In this document: positions 24,891 to 36,670 of the stretch, piece after piece | Layout of the letters: every line of letters begins with the position of its first letter | Position numbering within the stretch: position 1 is the stretch's first letter | From: Callorhinus ursinus | Lineage: Eukaryota; Chordata; Mammalia; Carnivora; Otariidae | Length of the DNA stretch: 64,000 nucleotides | NCBI RefSeq assembly: GCF_003265705.1 | Contig: NW_020312785.1 | Span: 16,000,192 to 16,064,191, forward strand | Reading direction: 5' to 3' | The notes under the pieces: model-generated | What the model was told of the DNA's origin: nothing | Database searches by the model: none | Seen by the model: only the letters and a program-made list of their open reading frames with translations | Made by a program: the position numbers and the translations under genes

Positions 24891-27024
24891 TAGTTTTCTG
24901 ATACTCATCCCATATCTAATCTTCTAACAGAATAATTTGTAGTGATTTCAAGCAGTTTATTTTCTACACCATTCCAATATCATTATACAAGAAGGTGTAT
25001 TCAGTGAATTGGAGGGGTTTTTTTCCTAGATATTTTGTGCCCTAAAATAGAATATCAGTATTTTTCTAAGGCAGGCCATCTGAACATGGTTTTGTTTGTT
25101 CTTTACTGTTTTGATTTTAGAAGGTAACAAGTGAGTGTAACAGAAAGGTATATTTTGAAATATTAACAATTATCTTTCTCCAGTATTTAGTTTTCTTTTC
25201 TGATTTTCATTAGGCTATTCTGAGCTTCCTATTTCAGTGAAATGATAGGACAGCAGACATTAGAAAGGGGGGTGGAAACCAGGTGTAGGCTAGATTTTAC
25301 TCTTCAGAAGTCCAGATCCTTTCAGGAAAACAAGAACAAAAAACTTTTACAAAACATGGAAAGGTAAAAGTTCAATAAGAGCAAGGTTTTCCTGGGTGCT
25401 CTCCTTCCTCTCCCAGCCCCTCCACACTCTTGGGGAGAAGGGATGATTCAGAGAAGTAGTGGACTGGCAAGGAGAGACAGAGAGGACATGTAGACAGACA
25501 CGTGGCCTCAGAGAGGCAGATGGTAGTTTCTTGAACCCCATCCTGACCTGAGTGATCACAAGGACCCCCACACCCTCTAAAGTGGAGGGACAAGTGAAAA
25601 GCTATCAGATTAAAAGAACAATACAATGGAGACCAAGGCTATGTTGGCCCAAAAAAGAGCCCTAAGGAAAATAGGAATAGTGATATTAGGCAAATTAAGG
25701 TTTCAATAATCCAAGGAAATGAGGACTTGAAAGAGTAATACACTTTTTTAAAGACAAATAAAATCATGCTTCTTATTCTCTAGGCCTTTGGACTAAGATC
25801 TTTCCTATTAAATAAATTAATTAATCTGCATCTCCTAAGTGAACTGGAATCCTAAAATGTTATTTGTGACATTTATTTAAGTTGAATAAGCCTAAGTACT
25901 GTGCCATTTTGACTATAGCTCAATATACTCACAGAAGTGATTCACAAGTTTATAAATAATCAGGAATAGCATCTTTGCAAGAGGCACTACAGTACTAAAA
26001 AGTGTTCTAGATTTAGCAGAAAAATAAGGGTGAAGAAGATCTATGGATTCAAAGCACAAAAAATGTTCATTTTCTTCTACTTTAGAAAATAAATTTAAAT
26101 TAAGAAACTTATTTTAAGTGTCAATAAGTGCAACAGACTGTTTCTTTAATTTTTCTAGGTTTGATTTTGAATATTGGTAATGACAATATCTTGTGTCTTA
26201 GTTTTATAAAAGAACTTCTTTGCATATTTAACTGCACATAACAATTATTTTCATTATGACTAAAACCAGACACTAAATTTTCTGCAAGGTTTTATAAAAT
26301 TTATATTTGCAGAATTTGACATAAATATGATGATGAAGATTATATTGATAATACTATCCTTCCAGATACTCACCTAGTAGTCAATTACCAATGTGAACTG
26401 AAACTAGCAATTTGTTAAGTGCATATTCTTTTGTTTTGATTTACCGGTAAGTTGAAGGTTACAGAATGACTAACTTTGTGTCTTTTAAGATCCAGTGAAC
26501 TGGCCAATGCCTTTTAAGCCTAAATTCCCATCTTGCACCTGGACTGTTCTGCCTCACCTCCTCCAGACAAAGTGCTGAGAACACAAAACTCATGCTGCCT
26601 CTATGTCTTAACAAAGTCCTCTGTAGCTGAACCAAGAATCTCATGTCTTCTCTAGGTATCCATGTTTCTTTGGCAAGTTAAGTGTTAGCCTGCAAACAGC
26701 ATAAAATCTCAGATGCTTAAAACTTCTTGTCACTGCATACATCAGCATTTTATCTAATAACAATGCCCTTGTCTTTCTCTAAGGAACAGTCTCCCCATCA
26801 TCTCCTGTATATATTCCTCAGGTGAAAATATTCCACCCAGCTAAACAGAGAACATGTACCTCTGCTGTGGGCATTGAGAGCATTGGAGTGTATTGAACAT
26901 AGAAATTTAGTTAATAAAAGGATTATGACACAACTTGAACTATTCAAAGTGAGGTTTAGACCTCTGTTCAAATACTTTTGCAAGCATATAATTTTTTGTT
27001 CTATTATGCCTTTATTAATAGTGG
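24891..27024. other. No gene seen; GC-richer patch inside
   Basis: Mostly AT-rich. At about 25370-25600 a GC-richer patch carries two overlapping minus-strand frames (74 and 84 codons) with no recognisable domain. Nothing else is recognised. Confidence 0.45.
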
Positions 27025-27390
27025 TTATTATGAGGCATCTTAATTTCCTGTGCTTCTATTTCTTTATAAAATTAAGATAATGTTAGTTTCTACTTCATGG
27101 AATAATTGTGAAGATGAAATGAGTTAATTCATGTAAATTCTTTTTTTATAAACATTTTATTTATTTATTTGAGAGAGAGAGAGAGAGAGCAGGAGCAGAG
27201 GGAGAGGGAGAAGCAGACTACCTGCTGAGCAGGGAGCCTGATACAGGACTCGATCCCAGGGCCCTGGGATCATGACCTGAGCTGAAGGCAGATGCTTAAC
27301 CGACTGAGCCACCCAGGCAACACACCCCCATGTAAATTCTTTACAAGAGTGCCTGGCACATTGGAAACATTCAAAGACTGATTACTACAA
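27025..27390 (+). mobile_element. MIR interrupted by a Can-SINE
   Basis: The MIR 3' half runs up to 27143 ('ttctttataaaattaagataatg..gtgaagatgaaatgagttaattcatg') and resumes at 27329 with 'tgcctggcacattgg'. The SINE at 27144-27328 sits between, so the MIR is older. Confidence 0.6.
27144..27328 (-). mobile_element. Can-SINE, minus strand
   Basis: Reverse-complement SINE with a TTTATTTATTTATTT tail, a (GA)n body and ACCGACTGAGCCACCCAGGC at its head end. A perfect 14-bp target duplication CATGTAAATTCTTT lies at 27130-27143 and 27329-27342. Confidence 0.96.
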
Positions 27391-27799
27391 TTGTAATTGT
27401 ACCTCTGAGATGGTAAGCCAAGAGTAGTTGGCAGTCACCATGATACCACATGGATCTTGACAATGAAACCAGAGCAGAGTAGAATTGAAGAACAATCTGT
27501 GCTCAGGAAATTATTTGAATCTCAGATTTCATTTCTGCTGGAAGCTCATGGATTCTGAGTTATGTATACCAATAAATTCCACACAGATTTTTTTCAAAGC
27601 ACTTTTGGCTTAGATTTTCTGTCACTTGCATCTAAAAAAATTCAATACTAAGGAACAACATAAAAAGAAAGCTTTACAATTCAAAATAAAGTAATAGTAG
27701 GGTGATTAAAAAAGTAAGGACCCCTATATTTTGGTCTGGAATAAGTGAAACATATATAATTGCTTTGACTTGCACTTCTAAAATTCTATCATGTATCAT

Positions 27800-28140
27800 T
27801 CACCTTTGCTGCAAAGCAAACAACTGCATATTTAAGTGGCTTAGAGTAACACTTAATTCTTGCTCACATTAGAGATTGATGATCAAGGATGAGCATTGGC
27901 TCAGTTTAGCTCAAACTGTCTCAGATTGTCTCTATTTCAAACCTCAAGCTGAAGGAGCAGCCCTTATGAGGAACATGCCCTTTTCTTGAAGGGAAAGAGG
28001 TAAAGAGGGTGAGTTGAACCACCCAATTGCAGTACTATCTTCTGCTCTTATGTGACATAACACAAAACACAAAAATGGCATAGAGTTTAATGGCTCAAAT
28101 CTCATAGGCTAAAGCAAGTCATAAGACTGAGACATCATCA
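27800..28140. mobile_element. Old interspersed repeat, family unsure
   Basis: The block 'gctgcaaagcaaacaactgcatatttaagtggcttagagtaaca' is a decayed copy of a widely dispersed mammalian repeat wording, followed by 'cttgctcacattagagattg'. It could be an L1M 3' UTR or a MaLR relative; I cannot decide. Confidence 0.4.
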
Positions 28141-28714
28141 GTGGGACAGGGGAGTGTAACTATTCATCAAAAGCACAGGCAAGCCATTTGGTAGTGGTGG
28201 TGTGATAACACTCTAAAGAAATATAGGGAATGGATGAACACAATAATATCTGGAATACTAAAGTATTTGTTAGAAAAATGGATTTGGGAGTATAATACTT
28301 TTTACTTTCAGTTTCAATAACATTATATAAAAAATTTATCATATCAGACTTAAGCTATCCTATTTAAAAGCAGAATGAGCTGGTAGGAAGTCCTTTCTAT
28401 CTATTGTCTGCAACTTAAAATGGATGGAAGAATGATTTTCTAGACTAAGATTAGTTTGAATTGTAGTAGGGGAGTGTAAAACTAGAGATAAACTGGAACT
28501 TAGAAGAAAATTTTGCTTTTCTGTTCTTTAAAGCTTCTTTTTTAAATGCATTTTTCACGCTGAAAAAGGAACACTTTTTTCTGTTTTAAAGAGGCAGCTA
28601 TGAGGCAAGGGCAGATTGGACCTAAAGCCCAAATCATTATTATGAATTGTCCAGAGGTTAAAGCCAGGTGAAACCTAGCAGAATGATTAATCTGATAGCT
28701 AATGGTTATTGAGT
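28141..28714. other. No feature recognised
   Basis: No gene or confident repeat. Confidence 0.45.
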
Positions 28715-28935
28715 ATTTAATATTTGTTAGGCAGTGTAGTGTTCTAAACACTTTATATGTATTAAATAATTTATTCAGTATTGCAACTTCATAAGGTAGG
28801 CACTATTAACATCCTCCTTGTGTGGATAAGGAGGAGCTTGTTTAAGTAACTTGTACAAAGTACAAGTACCCAGCTAGGAAATGATGAAGCTGGAGTTCAA
28901 GCAGGCTGGCTCCTAATCTAAATTATGAACCAGTG
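28715..28935 (-). mobile_element. MIR element, minus strand
   Basis: The plus strand reads 'gttctaaacactttatatgtattaaata', 'cataaggtaggcactattaacatcc', 'gtttaagtaacttgtacaaagt', 'cccagctaggaaatgatgaagctggagttcaag'. This is a nearly full MIR in reverse complement, and the best preserved MIR in the window. Confidence 0.78.
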
Positions 28936-29740
28936 AATATACTAGCATCTTGCAAGACAAAGTATCAACAACTTGCTACTATGTTTCTGAAATCCTCAAG
29001 TAGGTTCTAGATTCCAAGATTGCATTTTCGATTCACAAGAAATTTTGGAAAATCAAGAACAAAAGGAAAAACTGAGTAAATTTCCCCCCCGCATGCTTCC
29101 ATTGTATGAGTTGAGAAAGACCACATCTGTGCCCATTACCCACCTCCAGGCTTCGTACTACATTCAGAAGGGCTCAAGGGGCTCACATCAGGAGTTCAAG
29201 AGAGGTGACCCTCATCCAACTTCCTCACCTTCATGCGCAGAAGTCAGGGGACTGTCACTGAACCATTCTCCTCAGAGCAAACTCTCTCCTACACACTACA
29301 ACTATGGGAATGAAGAAGGTCCTGGAACTCAACCTGCTTCTATCACTATTTGCCCAGGACCATCAGGATTATCCACGGTATTCTCTCTATTCTGGTTTCT
29401 TTTAGTTACAATGGAAGTGTAGTTGCCTTAGCAATCTGTGATCTTTATATTCCCATATAATTTTTTTTTTTCCTCTGGGCTGGATCAATACTTAAAAGTT
29501 TTGATCCAATGGTAGCTCTAGAACTCAAAATCTTTAATAAAATCCTCTTATCTCTTCTCTCTGCAATTTAATCTTCCATTTGTAAAGTTCTCCATGAAAT
29601 TAAAATCCTGGAATAATTGTTGATCTCAATTTCTCTTCTACCATTTTCTCTTGAACTCACTCTGAGACCTCTTCTTTCCCACCCCACAGACACCCTATGG
29701 AAATTATTCTGCTCAAGATTAACTGTACCTTCTATGTTTA
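28936..29740. other. Unassigned, holds a 125-codon frame
   Basis: A plus-strand frame at 29045-29422 encodes 125 residues rich in S, P, T and K, with no domain I recognise, a hydrophobic C-terminal run (about residues 108-123) and no splice or polyadenylation context. Its GC content is above its flanks. It is most likely chance or part of an unrecognised repeat, so no gene is called. Confidence 0.35.
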
Positions 29741-29744
29741 TATG

Positions 29745-30155
29745 GTTAATTCTTAATCTTTGTATTACTTATCAGTAATTTTTGACACTGCTTATTTTTG
29801 AAATCTTTCCTTCATTTGGCTTGTAGGAAACACATTCTCTTTCTGTTCTTTTTTTATGGATATCCTTTCTATCTCCTTTTGTGTTCCTGTTTTATCACCA
29901 CAATATTAGCCTCTGGATCAGATACAGTCATAAGACTTTAAATACTACCATTATACTATTAATTCTAAAATTTGTATCTCTAGAGCAGACATCTCCCCTA
30001 AACTATAAACTTGTGAATGCAGATCCCTAATCAACATTTCATTTCAATTTCCAAAAGGTATCTAATATCTGGTATATCCAAAGTATCTTCTCCTAAAATT
30101 TGCTTGTGGACAGTCTTTCCCATCTCAGTTCATGGGAATCCTAACTCCCTCAAAA
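29745..30155 (+). mobile_element. LINE2-like remnant
   Basis: The order 'tttttgacactgcttat..cttccttcatttggc', 'ttctaaaatttgtatctctagagcagacatctcccc', 'atttcaatttcc' and 'cccatctcagttcatgg' parallels the LINE2 3' coding region on the plus strand. It is heavily decayed. Confidence 0.4.
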
Positions 30156-30358
30156 TACTAACTCCAAATACTAACAAATACTAACCAAACTCCAAAATGA
30201 CAGAAAGATGGTATCAAAATATTAAAATCAGACACAATGGATTATATGATAAAAATGTTTTATGAGATCTAGTCATTACTTAAGCATAAAAGGAAAAAAA
30301 ATCATGAAGATAACACCATGAATGTTTATACATTTCACTTAGCCTTTACACTGACAAA

Positions 30359-30480
30359 TTAAGCAGAAAATGAGAAAGAGAAAAAAAGAAAGAGGGAGAA
30401 AGGGAGAGAAGGAAAGCTGATAGAGAAGCAGAGAGGAAAAGAGAGAGGGAGAGAGAGAGGGAGAAAAAACAGGAAAAAGA
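30359..30480 (+). repeat. Purine-rich (GA/GGA)n tract
   Basis: About 120 bp of almost pure A/G on the plus strand, with repeated GAGAAAG, GGGAGA and GAGAGAGGG units. Confidence 0.9.
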
Positions 30481-32209
30481 TATGATTTAAACAACAGAAG
30501 CTTAATTTAGTAGTCTTATATAAACATACTTCTTCCAGCAGATATATTTTTAAAAATCTGATCACTAACTATACTAAAGAAATAGATCTATAAATATAAA
30601 AGAAATATACAAAATAATAATCTATGATAATACTTCTTTAAAAATATTAAAATAATAGTAAGCAATACCAAAAAGCTTTAAGGAAATCTGTATTTTTTCA
30701 AGAAATAGAAAATATGGTTTAACTAATACATGGTCAAAGAGATAATCACATTGCATATTATAAAATATCCAAAACTGAACAGCTGATAAAATACTACATT
30801 CTCTAACTACACAGTTAATGCACTTGGATAATGTACTTGGATGAAACTTATAACTTCAATATATAAGTTGGAGTCAAACATTTCCTGAATTACAAAAAAA
30901 GACAATCTAGTTTAAAAAATTAGAAAAGTAGGGAAACCAAATAATATGGCCTGAATGGGACAACAAAGAGAAGAGCAGGAAATAACAGCAACAATGAAGA
31001 AAAAGTTCTAAGCAGTTTTTTTAAAAAACTAATACCAAGAGCAAACCTCAGCTGAGGGTTCAACATAAAATTGAAAACACACTTAACAATGTGACAAAAA
31101 AGGGAGTCAAACTAAATAAGAAAGAGATTAAAGTAATATATTAACTTTGTCCTGATACTCTAAAAAATACATGTTTAATCTTGTGGAAAGTACAAATTAC
31201 CAAATTGAATATATTTTTAAAATATGTCTGAAAAAATTAAGGAATATGAAACATAAAATCATAATTTTTCCATAGTAAAGACACAATAAAGGTACTACCC
31301 CAAGATAATTTAAATATTGAGTTTTAGGAACTCTTCAAGAAGCATATAAAGTCTTATACATTCTTTCTTATCAAATGGAGGAGGGCAATGTAGTGTAGCA
31401 TTCACTTCAACAACACACAAGGACTCAGAAAACATAATTTAAATCTATTTTATTAAAATGTAAATGCAAATATCAGCTAAATATACAAAATGAATTTGAT
31501 ATTATTTTAATCTATTATAAAATATTTTAGGTAACTTTAATTAGATTTAACATTTTTGTAATGAATATGTAATAAATCCCACAAAAAATCATAGTCAGTG
31601 GGAAAATGTTAGGAGCATTTCCTTTGTAAGGATGTACAAGAAATAATGACAACTATACGGTATTTTATTCAAAAGTAGAATATAGTCCCTAGGCAATGGA
31701 AAAGAAAAGTAATAAAAAGCAAAATAATTAAAAGTAATGAAACAAAATCACTCTTAGCAAATGTCAGAATGCACACAGATAACTCTTAGAGCCTCTACAG
31801 AAAAAATTCAAAGTAGGATATGAACACTATGAGACCAATCATGTAAAATTTTCCAAACCACCCATGCCGCATTCATTTTGTGGATGCACTTTGTGCTGTG
31901 CTTTTCTGTTGTTGACCTGACACCACCATCACTCTACTGAAGCCTGGGAACTACATTTCCCAGAATGACCTTCCCCTTAATATGTCAAGTTCAAGTGCAC
32001 CAAAGAGAGGCGCTCACAGATTCAGAAGCTGGAAGTGAAGTGGCAACCAGCAGTTTTAGACTGCCCAAACATCAATTTCTGGTGTCCACCACAAGATCAG
32101 CACGCATCTCTGGCTGCCCTTCTTCTAGACCTTTCCCATGACTGTTGACTCTCCACCTCCACGCTTTACTCCAGTGCTTCAGTTTAATGTTGATCATGTT
32201 TTTTTTTTC
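30481..32209. other. A-rich stretch, unassigned
   Basis: 30.5-31.8 kb is A-rich on the plus strand and may be a decayed L1 or HAL1 fragment, without a firm motif. 31.86-32.16 kb is GC-richer and includes 'gggaactacatttcccagaatg', wording seen in old mammalian repeats. Neither is called. Confidence 0.35.
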
Positions 32210-32370
32210 CCCTCAAAGACTACTTTTTTAGAGCAGTTTTAGGTTAATAGCAAAATTGAGAGGGATGTACAGAGAATGACTTTTTCACCAATTCTCTGGC
32301 TACAGCACTTCCCACCCTGCTGCCCTGTTTTCTACATTAAACCCATTCACATATCACCTGTTAGTGATTC
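32210..32370. mobile_element. Old interspersed repeat fragment
   Basis: The block 'tttttagagcagttttaggttaatagcaaaattgag' matches wording of a common old mammalian repeat, probably L1M-related. Family and orientation are not resolved. Confidence 0.4.
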
Positions 32371-33206
32371 TATTTTTTCTGACTGATACACATACATACA
32401 TAATGACATTATAAATAAATGGTCTGGAGATATAAATATCAATATCAAGATACTGGTTACTCCAAGGCAAAGGGGAAGAGAGTGGAATTAGCAAGGGATA
32501 CAATGGCAAATTCCAACTGTGTCATTTTTATTTATTAAGAAATGAAACCTGAGAAAAGTATAGCCAATGAACACTTGTTAAAGCTAGATTATACTAGGTA
32601 AATCAGTGTGTGTTAAAAACATTAAAACTTTTATGCATTATTCCAGATTTTTAAAATATTTCCTTAAATAAAAAGATGTAAACGGGACTTTTTACCTGAG
32701 ATGCTTTCCACTATTTCTTTTTAAGTCATCAGATTTCTTGTTTAACATACTCAATTATGGCCAGAAAAGTATAATTATATTGATGAATATGACTGATATA
32801 AAACACTAAAATTATCATCATCTGGGCTGACATTAGGTGTCTAGACACTTTGCCGTTAAAATGATATATTATTAGTTTCAGAGGATTTCATGAATGAACT
32901 TGATTTCCATTTCAAATTCAAATTTTTAGTCAACCATAACATATTACAGCAATGTTTGCTATATCATCTCTTTGAAGTGCTATTTAAAAACTATCTTTGA
33001 AGAAACTTGAAATTTGAGTGTTAGTTGAGAGAGGGAATGAGTGCATCCTCATCTTTCTCCCAAACGGATATCACTAGGTTCCCTCACCATGCTCACTTAC
33101 AGTGCAAATGAAGAGGAGAAACCTGTTCAAATGCTAAGCTGGCCTAATTATGCTACAGCTGTCTAGTAAACTCTTCACAAAAGAAGGAATAAGAACATGA
33201 GTTTGA
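32371..33206. other. No feature recognised
   Basis: AT-rich sequence, nothing recognised. Confidence 0.45.
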
Positions 33207-33219
33207 AAAAGTTCATTTA

Positions 33220-33330
33220 GGGGCAGCCGACTGGCTCAGTTGGTACAGCAGGCAACTTTTGGGATCTTGGTGTCCTGAATTCAAGCCCCAGGTTGGGTAA
33301 ATACCTTATTTTTAAAAAAATAAAATAATG
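33220..33330 (+). mobile_element. Short, old Can-SINE
   Basis: It has a tRNA-Lys-like head (GGGGCAGCCGACTGGCTCAG) and a box-B-like GAATTCAAGCCCC, then goes directly to an A-rich tail. The target duplication AAAAGTTCATTTA is perfect at 33207-33219 and 33331-33343. It lacks the CT-rich body of the longer elements. Confidence 0.9.
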
Positions 33331-33343
33331 AAAAGTTCATTTA

Positions 33344-34328
33344 TAGTTTTCAAAAAAGGATAAAACATTTTTATGAGTCTTATATTATGGTTTTATAGAG
33401 ACAAGAAGTATTAACACAGTGTGAGGGCATCAAAAACCATTTGAAACCTATGTATACTATGGTAGTCTTGGTCTTAATCCTAATAATACCCCTACTCACC
33501 TATGGCCATTTCTTCAGTTGCTAATAATTAGCTTCTGTATCTTTGATATGGTTCCCCAAAGAAAGAAGTCCTATCTATTATTTTGTCACCTAAAATTGCA
33601 AAATAAACTTTATCTCATTCTTAAATGCTTCCAGATGAAAGACCTGAAACACCATGAGAGCTGTTGAAGAGTTTTCAGTCATTAGCCATATATTAAGCCC
33701 ATCCTGTGAATCACATGTAAGATCTGCACACAATTGTACTTCATGTGAACATAGTGGGGTAACTCAAGGTTATTCATAATTTACTTTCATAAATACCTGG
33801 AAGAACTGCAAATAGAACTCACCTTCTCTGGGGCTTTGAGATTAGGAAACAGATCATCTTCCCCTCTCCAGAAATGCTTCTAGATTCTTTTTTTTTTTTT
33901 TCTTTTTTGACAATTGCCAGAATGGGATCTATGTTTTTGCCCCTGAGAGAATCTGAAAATTCCAATTTGACCCCTTTACCTCCTTACGTTCTTCCCCCAC
34001 TCAAGGCATTAAAAGTCAGTGAACTGGCATCAGACCACTAAAGTTTTCCTGAGTCATTCAAAATTTCAAACAGCTTAGATGTTACTCCATATGCAGCTAC
34101 TTTGTAGAAAGTCTCTCTTCATAAGCTTGAATACTGGAAGTGATAGAGCCATTCAAAGGAAAATCTTATGGTTGAAGAATAGAGAAACTAAGAATTTTGC
34201 TTCTTTAAGACAACGTGAATAGGATTAAAAAGAATCTTGAAAGAGCTGAAAGGGATTATGTAGAAATATTGCTGTGAACTGAGAAAAAAAGAATTGAACT
34301 TCCAGTAAATAAGATCTGGTCCCTGAGT
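33344..34328. other. No feature recognised
   Basis: AT-rich sequence with a poly-T run near 33889. No gene is seen. Confidence 0.45.
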
Positions 34329-34341
34329 AGAAGTGAGCACA

Positions 34342-34523
34342 CAGGGCGCCTGGGTGGCTCAGACGGTTAAGCGTCTGCCTTCAGCTCAGGTCATGATCCC
34401 AGGGTCCTGGGATCGAGTCCCGCATCGGGCTCCCTGCTCGGCGGGGAGCCTGCTTCTCCCTCTGCTTCTCTCTCTCTCTCTCTCTGTCTCTCATGAATAA
34501 ATAAATAAAATCTTAAAAAAAAA
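34342..34523 (+). mobile_element. Can-SINE, young-looking copy
   Basis: Its head GGCGCCTGGGTGGCTCAGAC and core GATCCCAGGGTCCTGGGATC are very close to the commonest sequence in the window. The tail is AATAAATAAATAAAATCTT plus A10. Target duplication AGAAGTGAGCACA is perfect at 34329-34341 and 34524-34536. Confidence 0.97.
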
Positions 34524-34703
34524 AGAAGTGAGCACAGAGTGTTGGAATATACTCACTGAGAGTGTGCTAAGTGTTCCTGTATTATAGTGCTAAGCATGTA
34601 TTAGGCATTGCATGGATTTGGTCATTTATAAAAAAATTATTTTATGTCTACAGTGTCCCAATCACTATGTGGGAGTAAAGGCCTATTGAAAAGCTCTTGA
34701 ACT

Positions 34704-34897
34704 TGGTGCTCCTGGGTGGCCCCGTCGGTTAAGCATCTGCCTTTGGCTCAGGTCATGATCTCAGGATACTGGGTAGATCCTTGCATCAGGCTCCCTGCTC
34801 AGTGGGGAGTCTGCTTCTCCCTCTTCTTCTGCTGCTCCCCCTGCTTGTGCTCTCTCTCTGTCAAATAAACATTTAAATAAAATCTTTAAAAAAGGAC
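34704..34897 (+). mobile_element. Can-SINE
   Basis: Head GTGCTCCTGGGTGGCCCCGT, core TTTGGCTCAGGTCATGATCT, CT-rich body and an AAATAAACATTTAAATAAAA tail. Target duplication AAGCTCTTGAA at 34691-34701 and 34898-34908. Confidence 0.95.
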
Positions 34898-34908
34898 AAG
34901 CTCTTGAA

Positions 34909-35705
34909 ACAGTACATATAAGCAGCAATAAATAAGTGCTCCTTCAATGTAATATGATAGTGTATAAATGGATTATGCATAAAGAGAAATTAGCAAAGTT
35001 CCATTCAATCTTAGAATTAAAATGAGAACCTCAGTGTACTGTTTCTTCAGTTTATGATTTAATTTGAATGTCATATGGAAGAAGCTACTGAATACATTTG
35101 CTAGGTTAATGTCACTTGTAATCTTGCTAACTTTTAGATTGATGGATATATAGGATGTCTGGGCAATCAGGAACAGGGTAACTAGTGACAGAAACTAAGA
35201 TACTTAATGTGGTGTAGACTGTTCAGAATAAAATGAAGAAAGTCAAATTCTCCACTTTATAGCCTGACAATAGTTTTTTTTTTTTCTTTTTTTTTTAACT
35301 GCACTGCTAACTCTTCATTTATGGAGATAAAAAATTCTCACAGTGCCTGACTTAACAATTTGTGAGGCTTTTTATTCTTGGACTTATTCATTAATATATT
35401 ATGTGAAATAATTTGTGACAATTAACTTCTGTAATAAATGTCTCCAGTAGAAATAATCATTCCTTTCTTCCCACTCATTCACTGAATGGGTGACTGTTGT
35501 AGGTCAGAAAGAATCATTATCTCCTATTTTGTAAGAGACCTACAATTTCTTTCACTTACAAGTCATCTACTGCTCCTATTACATTCTAACAAGGAATATT
35601 ACAACTCTTGTTAGTTCTGCATTAAGACCGCTGCTATTACTACTATTAGTATTGTTATTTTATTTTCTGACTGAAGAAATGGGATTACCGCATAGATGAC
35701 TGTTT
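34909..35705. other. No feature recognised
   Basis: AT-rich sequence with a ~25-bp T-rich run at 35274-35299. No gene is seen. Confidence 0.45.
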
Positions 35706-36670
35706 GTTTTGTGTTTGGCTTTATTTATTTGTTTAGAAACTTTCATTCCCATCAGCCTATTTCCATGTTGTTTGCCTCTGTGGAAGAGCAGCCTAAGACC
35801 ACTCAGTGGCTGTTGCTACCCATTCAGTGGCCTGAGAAGTGGGAGCTGCAAACCAGTTCTCAGTGGCCGGCTGGGTGCTCCAGTCTTCAGTAGGAATGGC
35901 TGAAGAGCATAGAAGGCCCCTGCACGCCTTCAGATCAGTCTGCAACTTCAGGTTGAGTAGCAGTAAACTCAGGTGCTGGAGCAGTCCATTCACCCTGAAA
36001 TTGCTCCTTGGTCACAGCCTTTTCGGCAGCAGCATGGTCTTCTTTTTCAATCTTTTCAGGATCTCTGTAGAAGTAGAGGTCAGGCACGACTTCCCATGGG
36101 ACTTCCTGGGCCAGCATCCACCACAGCAGACCCCCCTGGCCCCGAGTGAGCTCCCTTGTTGTTGCACAGGATGGCAGTGTCCATGTAGTGCAGAGAGTCT
36201 GTTGTTAGGCTGAGCGGTGGTAGGCAAGAGGCAGGTTAACATAAGACATCTCTGTGAGAGGCTGGTGGTCAACCCTGCGATCAGTAACCAGTCTGGGCTC
36301 CCAGAAGGCTGCCTGGATCTAGTTAGTGAAAGTTCCAGGAGGGAAGCGGTAGGAGGGGCTCCAGTAGCAGCAACAAACTTCAGCACAGCTCCCCGGCCAG
36401 TGTTCCCAAACAACAGAACACTGACATCAGCTGGGTTTTCAACGGCAACAATGGCATGAGGGGCCGCAGAAGTTTCTCCCAGGTTCTTTACAGATGATAT
36501 ATAATTGCATCACTTTTCTTTTTGTGGATGTACTCTTCCATTTGGAAGTCAAGGTTGATGCCACCTAAGTGGGTTCCTGCTGCAAGGAATTTGAGGACAT
36601 CTTCCTCCTCCATTTGCAAGATGTCAAGAGCTCCAGACATGGTGAAGATTTCCCTTCGGGAATGCAGGAC
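35706..36670 (-). pseudogene. RPSA: RPSA processed pseudogene
   Basis: This is an intronless, broken copy of the mRNA for 40S ribosomal protein SA (laminin-receptor precursor), which in the parent gene assembles into the small ribosomal subunit. The start codon is at 36640 ([33 protein letters not shown]) and the terminal stop at 35795-35793, after acidic repeats of the TEDWS and ATEWV type. The coding part spans 848 bp against 888 in the intact gene. Breaks: a frameshift and stop near 36486-36500 after KKSDAII, another frameshift near 36350, later frame changes at about 36.2 kb, and loss of some ten codons near 36100 between MLAQEV and PWEV. Several substitutions are also present. The 3' flank on this strand has an AATAAATAAA signal and A-rich sequence at 35706-35735, as expected of an L1-mobilised cDNA. 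A target duplication was not found. It cannot make the protein. Confidence 0.95.

Noticed and set aside
35274..35299. Long T-runs (also 33889, 36871, 38166) as terminators or retrocopy tails
   Set aside because: No retrocopy or Pol III gene could be identified next to them; homopolymer runs are common here.
36012..36413. 133-codon minus-strand frame, the longest in the window
   Set aside because: It lies within the broken RPSA retrocopy; only its first part is in the RPSA frame and the rest is out-of-frame translation.
35696..36459. Several plus-strand frames of 64-124 codons
   Set aside because: They are antisense shadows of the RPSA retrocopy, whose GC-rich coding sequence keeps stops rare.
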